In this document: piece after piece, positions 15,090-23,524 of the stretch
Position numbering within the stretch: position 1 is the stretch's first letter
Layout: each line of letters opens with the position of its first letter
Origin: DATFKA01 sp042095835
Lineage (GTDB): Bacteria > Bacteroidota > Bacteroidia > Chitinophagales > Saprospiraceae
Direction: 5' to 3'
NCBI GenBank assembly: GCA_042095835.1
Contig: JBELML010000034.1
Span: 1 to 46,903 of the forward strand
Length of the DNA: 46,903 bases
The notes under the pieces: model-generated
What the model was told of the DNA's origin: nothing
The model's database searches: none
Seen by the model: only the letters and a program-made list of their open reading frames with translations
Translations under genes and position numbers: made by a program

Positions 15090-17366
15090 ATGCCATTTGA
15101 TATAGATATGATAAAGGCGTATTACGATGCCTTGCCTGGCAGAGTAGCCGAAACAAAAAAGGCCCTTGGCCGACCTCTAACCCTAACAGAAAAAATACTA
15201 TACACGCACCTCCATCCAGATTCTCCACTACAGAATTATAACCGTGGTAAAGATTATGTATTCTTTGCTCCTGACAGAGTTGCGATGCAAGATGCTACCG
15301 CACAGATGGCACTCCTTCAATTTATGATGGCTGGTCGCGAAAAGGTAGCTGTTCCATCAACGGTGCATTGTGATCACTTGATCCAAGCTAAAGTTGGTGC
15401 AGACGCAGATTTAGCGATCGCCAATGATACCAATAAGGAAGTCTACGACTTTCTTGCCTCCGTTTCTAATAAATACGGAATTGGCTTTTGGAAGCCTGGT
15501 GCGGGGATCATTCACCAGATCGTTTTAGAAAATTATGCTTTCCCTGGTGGTATGATGATCGGTACCGACTCTCATACACCAAATGCAGGCGGCCTCGGGA
15601 TGATTGCTATCGGTGTAGGTGGTGCAGATGCCGTAGATGTAATGGCCGGTATGCCTTGGGAACTGAAAATGCCTAAACTGATTGGTGTGAAGTTGACGGG
15701 TAAATTGAGCGGCTGGACTTCTTCCAAAGACGTTATTTTGAAAGTAGCTGGTATCCTCACTGTAAAAGGTGGTACCGGAGCAATTGTAGAATACTTCGGT
15801 GATGGCGCGGAGTCTCTCTCCTGTACTGGTAAAGGTACTATTGGTAATATGGGAGCAGAGATTGGTGCGACAACTTCTACTTTCGGCTATGATGAGTCCA
15901 TGTCTCGCTACTTGAAAGCTACTGGTAGAGCAGAAATCGCAGCATTAGCTGACGGGGTGAAAGAACACTTGACCGGAGACGCGGAGTGTTATGCGCAGCC
16001 TGAGAAATACTTCGATCAAGTGATTGAGATTGACCTGTCTACTTTGGAGCCACATATTAATGGACCTTATACGCCAGATTTGGCGTGGCCAATTTCTAAG
16101 TTTGCACAGGCAGTTGAAGAAAATAACTTCCCACCAGTATTGGAGGTAGGTTTAATCGGATCTTGTACCAACTCTTCTTACGAAGATTTAGACCGTGCCG
16201 CTTCTTTGGCTAAACAAGCCGTTGCTAAAAAGCTAAAGGTGAAATCAGAATTCACCGTTACACCAGGTTCCGAGCAAATTCGCTATACCGTACAACGCGA
16301 TGGCCAATTGGATGCCTTTGAAGAAATGGGCGGTGTTGTCCTAGCTAATGCTTGTGGACCTTGTATCGGTCAGTGGGCAAGACATACCGACGATCCTAAT
16401 CGCGCCAACTCTATCATCACTTCTTTCAATAGAAACTTCTCTAAGCGGAATGATGGTAATCCACAAACCCGCTCTTTTGTAGCTTCTCCTGAGATTGTGA
16501 CGGCGATGGCTATTGCTGGAGATATGAAGTTCAATCCATTGACAGATACTTTAGTCAATGAAGCAGGTGAAGAGGTAAAGCTGGATCCACCAGTAGGAGT
16601 GGAGCTGCCTCCCAAGGGTTTTGACGTAGAAGATGCTGGCTTTATTCCTCCTATCCCTGATGGATCAGGAATTAATGTAGTAGTGAATCCAGATTCTAAT
16701 CGTATAGAGTTGTTGACCCCCTTCAAAATCATTACTAATGATCAGGTGACGGACATGCGCCTCTTGATTAAAGCCAAAGGGAAGTGTACAACGGATCATA
16801 TCTCTATGGCTGGTCCATGGTTGAAGTTCCGTGGGCACTTAGATAATATTTCCAACAACTGTTTGATTGGTGCAATCAACTACTTCAACGAGGAGCCAAA
16901 TAATGTAGCCAACTACACAGATAGTGATACAGAAGCCGAGTTTATGGCTGTGCCGGATTCTGCGCGCAAGTATAAGGCTGCTGGTATCAGCACGATTGTA
17001 TTTGGTGAAGAGAACTATGGTGAAGGTTCTTCAAGAGAGCACGCTGCAATGGAACCACGTCATCTAGGTGTGATGGCCGTAGTGGTGAAATCTTTCGCAC
17101 GTATCCACGAGACCAACTTGAAAAAGCAGGGGATGCTTGCTTTGACTTTTGTTGATACTGCTGATTATGAGAAAATCAGACAAGATGATAAAATATCGAT
17201 CGAAGGATTTGATTCGATGGCTCCTGGCAAAAACCTAAGCATTCGTCTAGATCATGCTGATGGTACATCTGAATCTTTCGAAGTAGCACATACCTACAAT
17301 CAAGCTCAAATTGATTGGGTGAGAGCAGGATCTGCTTTGAATAAAATTAGAGAAGAGCTGGCTTAG
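15090..17366 (+). CDS. acn: Aconitate hydratase
   Basis: 758 aa, close to the mitochondrial-type aconitase length. It interconverts citrate and isocitrate in the TCA cycle with a [4Fe-4S] cluster. The three cluster cysteines are at Cys359 (GSCTNSSYEDL), Cys422 and Cys425 (NACGPCIGQW). Other family blocks are PSTVHCDHLIQAK, GTDSHTPNAGGLGMIAIGVGGADAV, GKCTTDHISMAGPWLKFRGHLDNIS and the substrate-binding GEGSSREHAAMEPRHLG. The mitochondrial-like form is common in Bacteroidota. It is monocistronic and ends at a strong bidirectional terminator. Confidence 0.96.
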   Translation: MPFDIDMIKAYYDALPGRVAETKKALGRPLTLTEKILYTHLHPDSPLQNYNRGKDYVFFAPDRVAMQDATAQMALLQFMMAGREKVAVPSTVHCDHLIQAKVGADADLAIANDTNKEVYDFLASVSNKYGIGFWKPGAGIIHQIVLENYAFPGGMMIGTDSHTPNAGGLGMIAIGVGGADAVDVMAGMPWELKMPKLIGVKLTGKLSGWTSSKDVILKVAGILTVKGGTGAIVEYFGDGAESLSCTGKGTIGNMGAEIGATTSTFGYDESMSRYLKATGRAEIAALADGVKEHLTGDAECYAQPEKYFDQVIEIDLSTLEPHINGPYTPDLAWPISKFAQAVEENNFPPVLEVGLIGSCTNSSYEDLDRAASLAKQAVAKKLKVKSEFTVTPGSEQIRYTVQRDGQLDAFEEMGGVVLANACGPCIGQWARHTDDPNRANSIITSFNRNFSKRNDGNPQTRSFVASPEIVTAMAIAGDMKFNPLTDTLVNEAGEEVKLDPPVGVELPPKGFDVEDAGFIPPIPDGSGINVVVNPDSNRIELLTPFKIITNDQVTDMRLLIKAKGKCTTDHISMAGPWLKFRGHLDNISNNCLIGAINYFNEEPNNVANYTDSDTEAEFMAVPDSARKYKAAGISTIVFGEENYGEGSSREHAAMEPRHLGVMAVVVKSFARIHETNLKKQGMLALTFVDTADYEKIRQDDKISIEGFDSMAPGKNLSIRLDHADGTSESFEVAHTYNQAQIDWVRAGSALNKIREELA

Positions 17367-17394
17367 TCTTAAGCAAAGCTAGTTTAAAAAGAAC

Positions 17395-17424
17395 ATGCCC
17401 GGATGTGTGATTACATTCGGGCAT
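17395..17424. terminator. Bidirectional terminator between aconitase and ompH
   Basis: ATGCCCGGATGT (17395-17406) pairs with ACATTCGGGCAT (17413-17424) with one G-T pair. A T-rich stretch follows on the plus strand (ttcttttgttt), and an A run precedes it, so both convergent genes can use it. Confidence 0.85.
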
Positions 17425-17462
17425 TTCTTTTGTTTAGAACTAGCTCTTAGTTCCTGCTGGAC

Positions 17463-17975
17463 TTACATTCCGAGTTTAATTTTTACAGGAGCCATTACAT
17501 CGTCAGATTCCTGGGTAAATAAAATGGCATTAAATACGCTCGTATCGAATATCATGGTATAACCCTGCTCTTTGGCGACTGCATTTATCGCATCGGTTGC
17601 TTTTTGTAGAATTGGTGCGAGTAACTCTTGACGCTTTATTGCCACTCGTTGTTGCATCTGTGCATCGTAGCCTCTGATTTCTGCTTCTTTCTTTTGTAAA
17701 TCCTGTTGCAGGTTTTGCTGATCAACTGGAGCTAATTTACCTGCTTGTAAATCTTGCACTGCTTTTTCATACTCCGCTTGGAAGGCAGTAATCATATTCT
17801 CTCCTTCTTTTTGAAGTTGTTGCGCATAAGCGGTGATCTGCGTATCAGCAGTCTTCGTTTCGGGCATTTCTGCAATTAGGGTACCTAGATTGAGGTGCCC
17901 AAATTTCTGTGCATGGACTGATCCAAAGCTTAGCAATGCTATAAATAGTAATAGTGAAAGTCTCTTCATCATCAT
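17463..17975 (-). CDS. OmpH/Skp family periplasmic chaperone
   Basis: 170 aa. Signal peptide MMMKRLSLLLFIALLSFGSVHA is followed by KFGHLNLGTLIAEMPETKTADTQI, typical of the OmpH/Skp start. A long charged coiled-coil segment rich in Gln, Lys and Glu (about 45-125) follows, then AINAVAKEQGYTMIFDTS and a short C-terminal strand. The family holds unfolded outer-membrane proteins in the periplasm. The second or third Met could be the real start. It is monocistronic here; in many Bacteroidota the gene follows bamA, which is not present in this window. Confidence 0.88.
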   Translation of the reverse strand: MMMKRLSLLLFIALLSFGSVHAQKFGHLNLGTLIAEMPETKTADTQITAYAQQLQKEGENMITAFQAEYEKAVQDLQAGKLAPVDQQNLQQDLQKKEAEIRGYDAQMQQRVAIKRQELLAPILQKATDAINAVAKEQGYTMIFDTSVFNAILFTQESDDVMAPVKIKLGM

Positions 17976-17995
17976 TGTTTATTGTAATATTCTAG

Positions 17996-18178
17996 AGTTT
18001 ATGCAAGTTAGTTTTGTATAGAGAATCAATTAAAATTTTTGAACAGATCAAGAAACAGGCAGAGCCTAATAGCCATAGCTATTATGGCGAGCATCCCGAA
18101 GGAAGTTCGGGACTAGCAGTGCCTCAGAGCTGTGCAAAAAGATTTTTTAGGCTCATACGAAATTGATTTACATAAACT
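17996..18178. repeat. Inverted-repeat element H, probable relative of the MITE family
   Basis: A 183-bp element with imperfect inverted ends: AGTTTATG (17996-18003) and CATAAACT (18171-18178), with patchy pairing over about 50 bp. The centre has two hairpins, TAATAGC/GCTATTA (18067-18084) and CCCGAA/TTCGGG (18095-18111), and GCCT boxes on both sides. It lacks the exact CGTTTTTTGCCT box, so membership is less certain. It lies in the divergent region of ompH and the glucosaminidase gene. The remaining sequence to 18373 holds only AT-rich promoter-like DNA. Confidence 0.55.
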
Positions 18179-18373
18179 CTTATGTATAACACAAAGGTAA
18201 ATTTCTCTTTTTGATTGCACCAATTTTTAACCTAAGATTAAGAGAGGGCTACTTTTTTTAAACAAAATGAAACAATTTGTTTTTAATTAAAACTTTTTGT
18301 TCTATATTGTGTCCAGATCAATCAGCAAGGATCAAAGTTACCGTTTTAATCCTTGAACTAAATAAATAAAGCA

Positions 18374-19102
18374 ATGAGTCAAAACAGGATTACAAATTTG
18401 TCGACCTCAAGGTCGACCCTAAAGAGCTATGCCTATTGGGTAGGCAAACATTGGTTTCGAAGCATCATGGGCATATTATGTCTCTATGTTTTTTTCCAAA
18501 AAGATGTACAGGTGCAATTTAATCTGAGTGGCCAAGAGACCTACGCACAATCTGTTCATCAGATGGAAATGATTCCTTATGCAACCAATACGACTACTAC
18601 AAAAACACCTCAAACCAAACCCCGCCGTTCAGTGGTTTCTAAAGCGGATGAAGAGCGGTTCGCCAGGCAGCAAGCTTATATCAAGCAGTTCGCCTCGGCG
18701 GCCCGCAAAGAGATGGATCGATTTGGGATTCCGGCCAGTATCACGCTGGCTCAGGGGCTGCTGGAAAGCGGTGCTGGTAGGAGTTCGCTAGCCACTAGGA
18801 ACAACAACCACTTTGGTATTAAATGCTTTTCTAAAAGTTGTAAGAAAGGGCATTGTAGCAATCACTCAGATGATAGTCACAAGGACTTTTTTAGGATTTA
18901 TACCGACGCCCAGGAAAGTTATCGGGCCCACTCACATTTATTAACCAAAGATCGCTATAGACATTTGTTGGGCTATGATATCAAAGACTACCAAGCCTGG
19001 GCAAAAGGTCTGCAAAAAGCAGGCTATGCTACGGATCCTAGCTATGCCAATAAGCTGATCAATCTCATAGAGCAGCATGGCTTGTATGCACTTGATAGAT
19101 GA
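18374..19102 (+). CDS. Membrane-anchored glucosaminidase (peptidoglycan hydrolase)
   Basis: 242 aa. An N-terminal cytoplasmic stretch is followed by a probable membrane segment (about 35-48, SIMGILCLYVFF) and a linker rich in Thr, Lys and Pro. The glucosaminidase domain (about 95-235) contains PASITLAQGLLESGAGRS with the likely catalytic Glu, then NNNHFGIKC, YTDAQESYRAHSHLL and YATDPSYANKLINLIEQHGL. It matches FlgJ C-terminal / mannosyl-glycoprotein endo-beta-N-acetylglucosaminidase enzymes that cut glycan strands of peptidoglycan. No LysM domain is present, unlike many relatives. Codons 10-14 contain a 7-bp inverted repeat (18400-18417) that may slow translation. Confidence 0.88.
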   Translation: MSQNRITNLSTSRSTLKSYAYWVGKHWFRSIMGILCLYVFFQKDVQVQFNLSGQETYAQSVHQMEMIPYATNTTTTKTPQTKPRRSVVSKADEERFARQQAYIKQFASAARKEMDRFGIPASITLAQGLLESGAGRSSLATRNNNHFGIKCFSKSCKKGHCSNHSDDSHKDFFRIYTDAQESYRAHSHLLTKDRYRHLLGYDIKDYQAWAKGLQKAGYATDPSYANKLINLIEQHGLYALDR

Positions 19103-19104
19103 TA

Positions 19105-19260
19105 TGTAGTTGTTCACAATTAACTATAAGTTTTATGATGGTATCTTTCTCCTCAACTTTTCGTTGCATCCTCGATCGATGTGAATCGATCTGCGGGTGT
19201 GCCTCAATTTGAGCAAAAATCTACTCGATCAAAAACTATATTTATTATGAGCAGCTACTT
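19105..19260 (+). repeat. MITE-like element F
   Basis: About 156 bp with inverted ends gtagttgttca (from 19106) and gagcagctac (to 19258), pairing imperfectly for about 30 bp. The core is CGTTGCATCCTC, the hairpin GATCGAT/ATCGATC with loop GTGA (19174-19191), then GCGGGTGTGCCTC and AGCAAAAAT. Box order and spacing match elements A-E, but the hairpin sequence is entirely different. It starts just after the glucosaminidase stop codon. Confidence 0.65.
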
Positions 19261-19270
19261 AGAAAATTTT

Positions 19271-19349
19271 AAGGAAGGATTATATGAAATAGTCCTTCCT
19301 TAAAAAAGTTTACTGTCTTTATCTATTTCAAAAGAAATAGACAACAGTA
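19271..19349. terminator. Two hairpins after cspA (convergent side)
   Basis: AAGGAAGGA/TCCTTCCTT (19271-19301) is a perfect 9-bp stem followed by A6 on the plus strand. A second, nested structure has inner stem TCTATTTC/GAAATAGA (19322-19341) and outer stem TACTGT/ACAGTA (19311-19349). They lie between convergent genes and probably end the csp transcript. Confidence 0.5.
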
Positions 19350-19375
19350 GTAGATAGCGGTAGTAAAAGCAATGC

Positions 19376-19591
19376 TTATTCTGAAAAGTCGTAAATCGTA
19401 ATATTGACTGCTCTTGTTCCCTTATCTGTTACCGCCACTTCGAATTCGACGAAGTCGCCTTGTTCAATCTCGAGATAACCAGATTCTCTTAAGTCTGAAA
19501 TATGTAAGAAAATATCCTTACCTCCATCTTTCGGACTAATGAAACCATAGCCTTTCTCAGCATCGAACCATTTTACTGTTCCTTCTTTCAT
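19376..19591 (-). CDS. Cold shock domain protein (CspA family)
   Basis: 71 aa, one complete cold shock domain. RNP1 is KGYGFI and RNP2 is DIFLHI, with the usual MKEGTVKWFD start. The C-terminal GTRAVNITIYDF ends the fold. It binds single-stranded RNA/DNA and acts as an RNA chaperone. The 302-bp upstream gap (19592-19893) is free of ORFs and could hold a long structured 5' UTR, as in many csp genes, but no specific thermosensor is recognised. Confidence 0.95.
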   Translation of the reverse strand: MKEGTVKWFDAEKGYGFISPKDGGKDIFLHISDLRESGYLEIEQGDFVEFEVAVTDKGTRAVNITIYDFSE

Positions 19592-19893
19592 AATAACAAT
19601 ACCGTGTGATTAAAATTATTTGTTAGTAGCTAAGTGGAAAAGAAAAGCATATTGTGGAGGAAACTCGCAAAGGTCATGAAACACGATGCAAGGTAAACGT
19701 AAGCTATAAAGTATTCACCAACTTAGTACGAAAACATAAACGTGGGGCTGCCTGAAAATGTTTGGATAAAAATCGACAATCAAAGTTAATTTTCTGCTAA
19801 TTGTCGAGTGGGCTGCAAAAGTATACCACTCCTACAAAAATTGATCGTAAATCATGACATTAAATTGATAAACCTTCTTCTCTTTTGATCCTC

Positions 19894-21228
19894 CTAAAAC
19901 ATACGCTTTCCTTTTACTTTCATATACCACAAAGTGGCAATAGTTGCTCCTAGATCAGCGATTGGAAAAGATATCCAGATGCCATCTAAACCCAACACAA
20001 GCGGCAAAAGCAAAATGAGAGGTATCAAACAGAACCCCTGTTTTGTAAGTGCTAGTAATAGGGCAGGCAATGCTTTGCCGATAGCTTGGAAATAGGCACT
20101 ACCAATCAAATTGATGGCTAATAGAGGCGTCGCTAGGTAGGTCATCCGCAAAGCAGGAGTCGCCATATTAATTAAAGCCTCGTCTGTGGTAAAAATACCT
20201 ACAATAGGGCGCGCTGATAATTGGATAGATATGAATAAACCCACGGCAATCAGTGTAGCCGTACGTACACTTATTCGTATGGCATCATTGACTCGTTGCT
20301 CTAATTTTGCGCCGTAATTATAGCCAACAATAGGCACGAAGCCTTGCGTAATGCCTAGCACCGGAAAATTGGCAAACATGACCACTCTACCAATAATACC
20401 AAAGGTGGATAAACCCAGTTCTCCACCGTAGCGAAACAAGGCATTATTTAATACAATCGAAAGCACAGCTATTGTTCCTTGACGGGCTAAAGTAACTGAT
20501 CCAATAGCAAAAATTTCTTTGATAACGGGCCATTTGAAGCGCAGATGTGGGCCTACCAATTTCAATTCCCCTTTCCCGAAATTGAAATAGATAATCGTAT
20601 AAACCGCACTGGCCATGTAGGAGAGGGTAGTGGCCCAAGCCGCTCCTTTGATGCCCATATCCAACCAGACAATAAATATAGGATCTAAAATGATATTGGC
20701 TACCGCCGGAATCAACAGGGTGAACATCGCCATCCTTGGAAATCCCTCCGCACGGATATTGTTATTGCTCATCATAGACCAAGCCAGAAAAGGAACGCCA
20801 TAGAGTACAATCTGGAAGTATTCCCTGGCAGGCTCTAAGGTTTCTCCTCTGCCTCCAAATAATTGCAGGATAGGGTCCATAAAAAGAAAACCGAGTAGGA
20901 AAAAGGTCGATGCCAGTAGAATGGTGAGCAAGACCTGGTTGCCAAAAGAGGAAAAGGCCTTTTCCTGATTGTCTTCGCCTAGCGAGCGGGAAACTAAAGA
21001 TGCTCCACCAACGCCAATCGCCATACCAAAACTTGCAATCAAAAGGGTGATCGGCCATACTACAGTGATCGCCCCTATGCCCAAAGGTCCTACCCATCGT
21101 CCTACAAATATAGTGTCTACAATACCATAAATGGACATCACAAGAATACCAATAGAAGCGGGTATAGCTTGTTGACGAAGTAAAACGCTTAAAGGCGCTG
21201 TTCCAAATGCACTACTTTTTTTACTCAT
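19894..21228 (-). CDS. MATE family efflux transporter
   Basis: 444 aa, about 12 hydrophobic helices, normal MATE length. Family features include QQAIPASIGILVMSIYGIVDTIFVGRWVGPLGIGAITVVWPI at the N-terminus, the conserved GVGGASLVSRSLGE loop, and a duplicated half starting near EIFAIGSVTLARQGTIAVLSIVLNN with QGFVPIVGYNYGAK. It probably exports organic cations or drugs coupled to Na+ or H+. No regulator gene is adjacent. Confidence 0.93.
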   Translation of the reverse strand: MSKKSSAFGTAPLSVLLRQQAIPASIGILVMSIYGIVDTIFVGRWVGPLGIGAITVVWPITLLIASFGMAIGVGGASLVSRSLGEDNQEKAFSSFGNQVLLTILLASTFFLLGFLFMDPILQLFGGRGETLEPAREYFQIVLYGVPFLAWSMMSNNNIRAEGFPRMAMFTLLIPAVANIILDPIFIVWLDMGIKGAAWATTLSYMASAVYTIIYFNFGKGELKLVGPHLRFKWPVIKEIFAIGSVTLARQGTIAVLSIVLNNALFRYGGELGLSTFGIIGRVVMFANFPVLGITQGFVPIVGYNYGAKLEQRVNDAIRISVRTATLIAVGLFISIQLSARPIVGIFTTDEALINMATPALRMTYLATPLLAINLIGSAYFQAIGKALPALLLALTKQGFCLIPLILLLPLVLGLDGIWISFPIADLGATIATLWYMKVKGKRMF

Positions 21229-21489
21229 GAATGCACAAAATCGCTATTTTATCTGAACCTGCAACAGATATAGTATAAGCAACACCTTAAAACCGATGAA
21301 AAACAATTTCAATAGGATGAAACCTCAATCCTGCTTAGCCTTCCTTGCTTTTCAGCTTTATAATGTGTAAATTAAATGTTAAGCAAGTCCTGATAAATTG
21401 GACTTTATAGAAGGATGTCTAATTGTTGTTTTAGACCTATCCTAAGAAAAAGCAGCTAGCAACTGCTGATTGTTAACGAAATTCTTGTT

Positions 21490-21879
21490 ATGCTCACAGC
21501 TATCCCATCTCTTTATGTAGCACCCAGCGAAAAAGGCGGAAGAGGCGTTTTTACTTCTGCAAGTATACTCCAAGGAGCAAAGATTGAAAGCAGCCCCGTA
21601 ATAGTTCTCCCAGGAAAAGATCGCCAAAAAATACACGCCACCCTTTTACACGATTACTATTTTATTTGGGGAGAGCAAGATGATAAATGCGCTATCGTAT
21701 TGGGCTACGGGTCTATTTATAATCACCAGTACGAGCCCAATGCAGAATACGAACCAGATTTTACAGGGAATACCCTACATTTCTATGCACTTCGTGATAT
21801 TAAAGCAGGCGAAGAAATCACCGTCAATTATAGTGGTGATCCAGAAGGCAGAATAAATCTATGGTTTGAGCAGAAGTAG
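21490..21879 (+). CDS. SET domain-containing protein
   Basis: 129 aa consisting of a minimal SET fold. KGGRGVFTSASILQGAKIESSPV gives the N-terminal strand pair. GYGSIYNHQYEPNAEY matches the NHxxxPN motif of the SAM- and substrate-binding site. LHFYALRDIKAGEEITVNYSG matches the catalytic AGEExTxxYG segment. SET proteins transfer methyl groups from S-adenosylmethionine to lysines. The bacterial target is unknown. It lacks pre- and post-SET zinc motifs. It converges with ruvC, 18 bp away. Confidence 0.9.
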   Translation: MLTAIPSLYVAPSEKGGRGVFTSASILQGAKIESSPVIVLPGKDRQKIHATLLHDYYFIWGEQDDKCAIVLGYGSIYNHQYEPNAEYEPDFTGNTLHFYALRDIKAGEEITVNYSGDPEGRINLWFEQK

Positions 21880-21897
21880 AGCATTAAGCTTTCGCTC

Positions 21898-22467
21898 TTA
21901 TTTCTTACCTAATTTGCCAGGATTTTCTTTGATAAAGGCACCCCAACCACTGTAGCGCTTTTGACCTTTCAGAATACTACTAGAGGAATAATAATGACAA
22001 AGGGCTGCCCCTAGTGCATCACTAGCATCGAGATACTGCTGGTCGAATTTAACCTTGAGGATAGATTCTAGCATGGCGGCCACCTGTTCCTTGGAGGCAT
22101 TACCGCTGCCGGTTACTGATTGCTTAATTCTCTTGGGAGCATATTCTGTGACCTCTACGTTATTGGTAATGGCCGCAGCGATGGCTACCCCTTGTGCTCT
22201 ACCTAATTTGAGCATCGACTGAGGGTTTTTGCCATAGAAGGGAGCTTCTACAGCCATCTCCTTAGGACTGTAGGTTTTAATGATACTTTCTAATCGCTCA
22301 AAAATCCGTTTTAGTTTATACTGGTGACTATCGAGGTGGCTCATATGTATGACGCCCATATCTGGTACAGATAGTTTTTTGCCATTGACTCTTAAGAGCG
22401 CATAACCTAGTATATTTGTACCAGGGTCAACACCAAGTAGGGTATATCGATCCGGATTCGTGTCCAA
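21898..22467 (-). CDS. ruvC: Holliday junction resolvase RuvC
   Basis: 189 aa. The four acidic catalytic residues fit: Asp14 in GVDPGTNILGY, Glu74 in AVEAPFYG, and Asp147 with Asp150 in YLDASDALGAALCH. KNPQSMLKLGRAQGVA and the VTGSGNASKEQVAAML block are also characteristic. It cleaves four-way junctions with RuvAB. A C-terminal tail of about 25 residues (ILKGQKRYSGWGAFIKENPG) extends beyond the core. ruvA and ruvB are not nearby. Confidence 0.96.
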   Translation of the reverse strand: MDTNPDRYTLLGVDPGTNILGYALLRVNGKKLSVPDMGVIHMSHLDSHQYKLKRIFERLESIIKTYSPKEMAVEAPFYGKNPQSMLKLGRAQGVAIAAAITNNVEVTEYAPKRIKQSVTGSGNASKEQVAAMLESILKVKFDQQYLDASDALGAALCHYYSSSSILKGQKRYSGWGAFIKENPGKLGKK

Positions 22468-23524
22468 ATGTTTTGTTTTTTGTAAACATAAAACAATTTA
22501 TTGTTTAAAACAAATTTTAGTTTTGCCAAAACTCTTGCCCCATTGGTTGAATACTATTTTAAAAGCGCTCATTGCTTTGGCTCTTTTTTGGGCATTGTAC
22601 AAGCAATTATCTGGCAAGGTAGATGTCAAAAGTGCGGTCAATACTTTGCACACTTTATGGAGCTGGAATAGTGGGAAATACCTCTTTTTAGTCCTGCTCC
22701 TCATGCCTTTGAATTGGTGGTTGGAAGCCTACAAGTGGCAGCAATTCATTCCGAAAAGTAACAGACTGAGTCCCTTCCAATCCTTGCTCGCAGTCTGTGC
22801 GGGTGTTTCCTTTTCTATGTTTACGCCCAATCGAACGGGCGACTACCTGGGGCGCATTTTATTAGTAAAAGCTAAAGACAACTGGGACTTTTTTTCAGCT
22901 ACCGTCATTGCTAATATTTGTCAATTAATGGTCCTCCTAAGTTTTGGATGGATTGGCTTACTCTATTTCTTGCCACGTCAAATGTCCATTTCCTGGTTAG
23001 ATTATAAATATTTCTTAATTTTTATACTCTTTGGAACTATCTGCCTCTTTTTTTGCCTAATAAGTTTGAAAACGGTTACGCGAAAATTGCTAAAGTGGAG
23101 ACTTTTAAGAAAAAATCGCGTCCAAATAGAGCAGTACCTGCGGGTGATCTCCAATTTAGAATGGCAGACCCTGCTAAAAGCGACCGCAATAGCAGCGCTG
23201 AGGTACTTCACCTATGCTAGTCAGTATGTGCTCATGCTTTACTTTGTAGGTTTTGAGATACCCATATTGTTGGCTTACGCAGGCGTAGCGACCATTTTTT
23301 TGGTCCAATCTAGTATTCCTTTGCCTCCAGCTTTAGGACTACTTGCCAGAGGAGAAATAGCATTACTGATTTGGGGCTTATTCATGGATGATCCCATACG
23401 AATATTGACCGCTTCATTCGGTTTGTTTATAATAAATTTAGCAGTGCCAGCGTTAGTGGGTTTAGGAGCAATTTTGAACGTAAATATCTTAAAATCATTA
23501 GGTTATGAAAAATATGATTCTTAA
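22460..23524 (+). CDS. Lysylphosphatidylglycerol synthase TM / flippase-like membrane protein
   Basis: Up to 354 aa with about 8 hydrophobic helices. LLMPLNWWLEAYKWQ, CAGVSFSMFTPNRTGDYLGR and VIANICQLMVLLSFG match the LPG synthetase N-terminal / UPF0104 flippase-like family. The last half contains QSSIPLPPALGLLARGEIALLIWG. The start is uncertain: the frame opens with a GTG at 22460 that overlaps ruvC. TAGTTTTG (22518-22525) fits the -7 promoter consensus, so translation may begin at the TTG at 22547 (NTILKALIALALFWALYKQ) or the TTG at 22523. It is the first gene of a three-gene operon with DUF3108 and PcfJ-like genes. Confidence 0.8.
   Translation: MSKCFVFCKHKTIYCLKQILVLPKLLPHWLNTILKALIALALFWALYKQLSGKVDVKSAVNTLHTLWSWNSGKYLFLVLLLMPLNWWLEAYKWQQFIPKSNRLSPFQSLLAVCAGVSFSMFTPNRTGDYLGRILLVKAKDNWDFFSATVIANICQLMVLLSFGWIGLLYFLPRQMSISWLDYKYFLIFILFGTICLFFCLISLKTVTRKLLKWRLLRKNRVQIEQYLRVISNLEWQTLLKATAIAALRYFTYASQYVLMLYFVGFEIPILLAYAGVATIFLVQSSIPLPPALGLLARGEIALLIWGLFMDDPIRILTASFGLFIINLAVPALVGLGAILNVNILKSLGYEKYDS
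22518..22525 (+). promoter_or_regulatory. TAnnTTTG promoter box for the flippase-DUF3108-PcfJ operon
   Basis: TAGTTTTG matches the Bacteroidota -7 consensus; no clear TTTG at -33. If used, the annotated GTG start at 22460 would lie upstream of the transcript. Confidence 0.35.

Noticed and set aside
16370..16732. Minus-strand ORF opposite aconitase
   Set aside because: Antisense shadow of a fully conserved enzyme.
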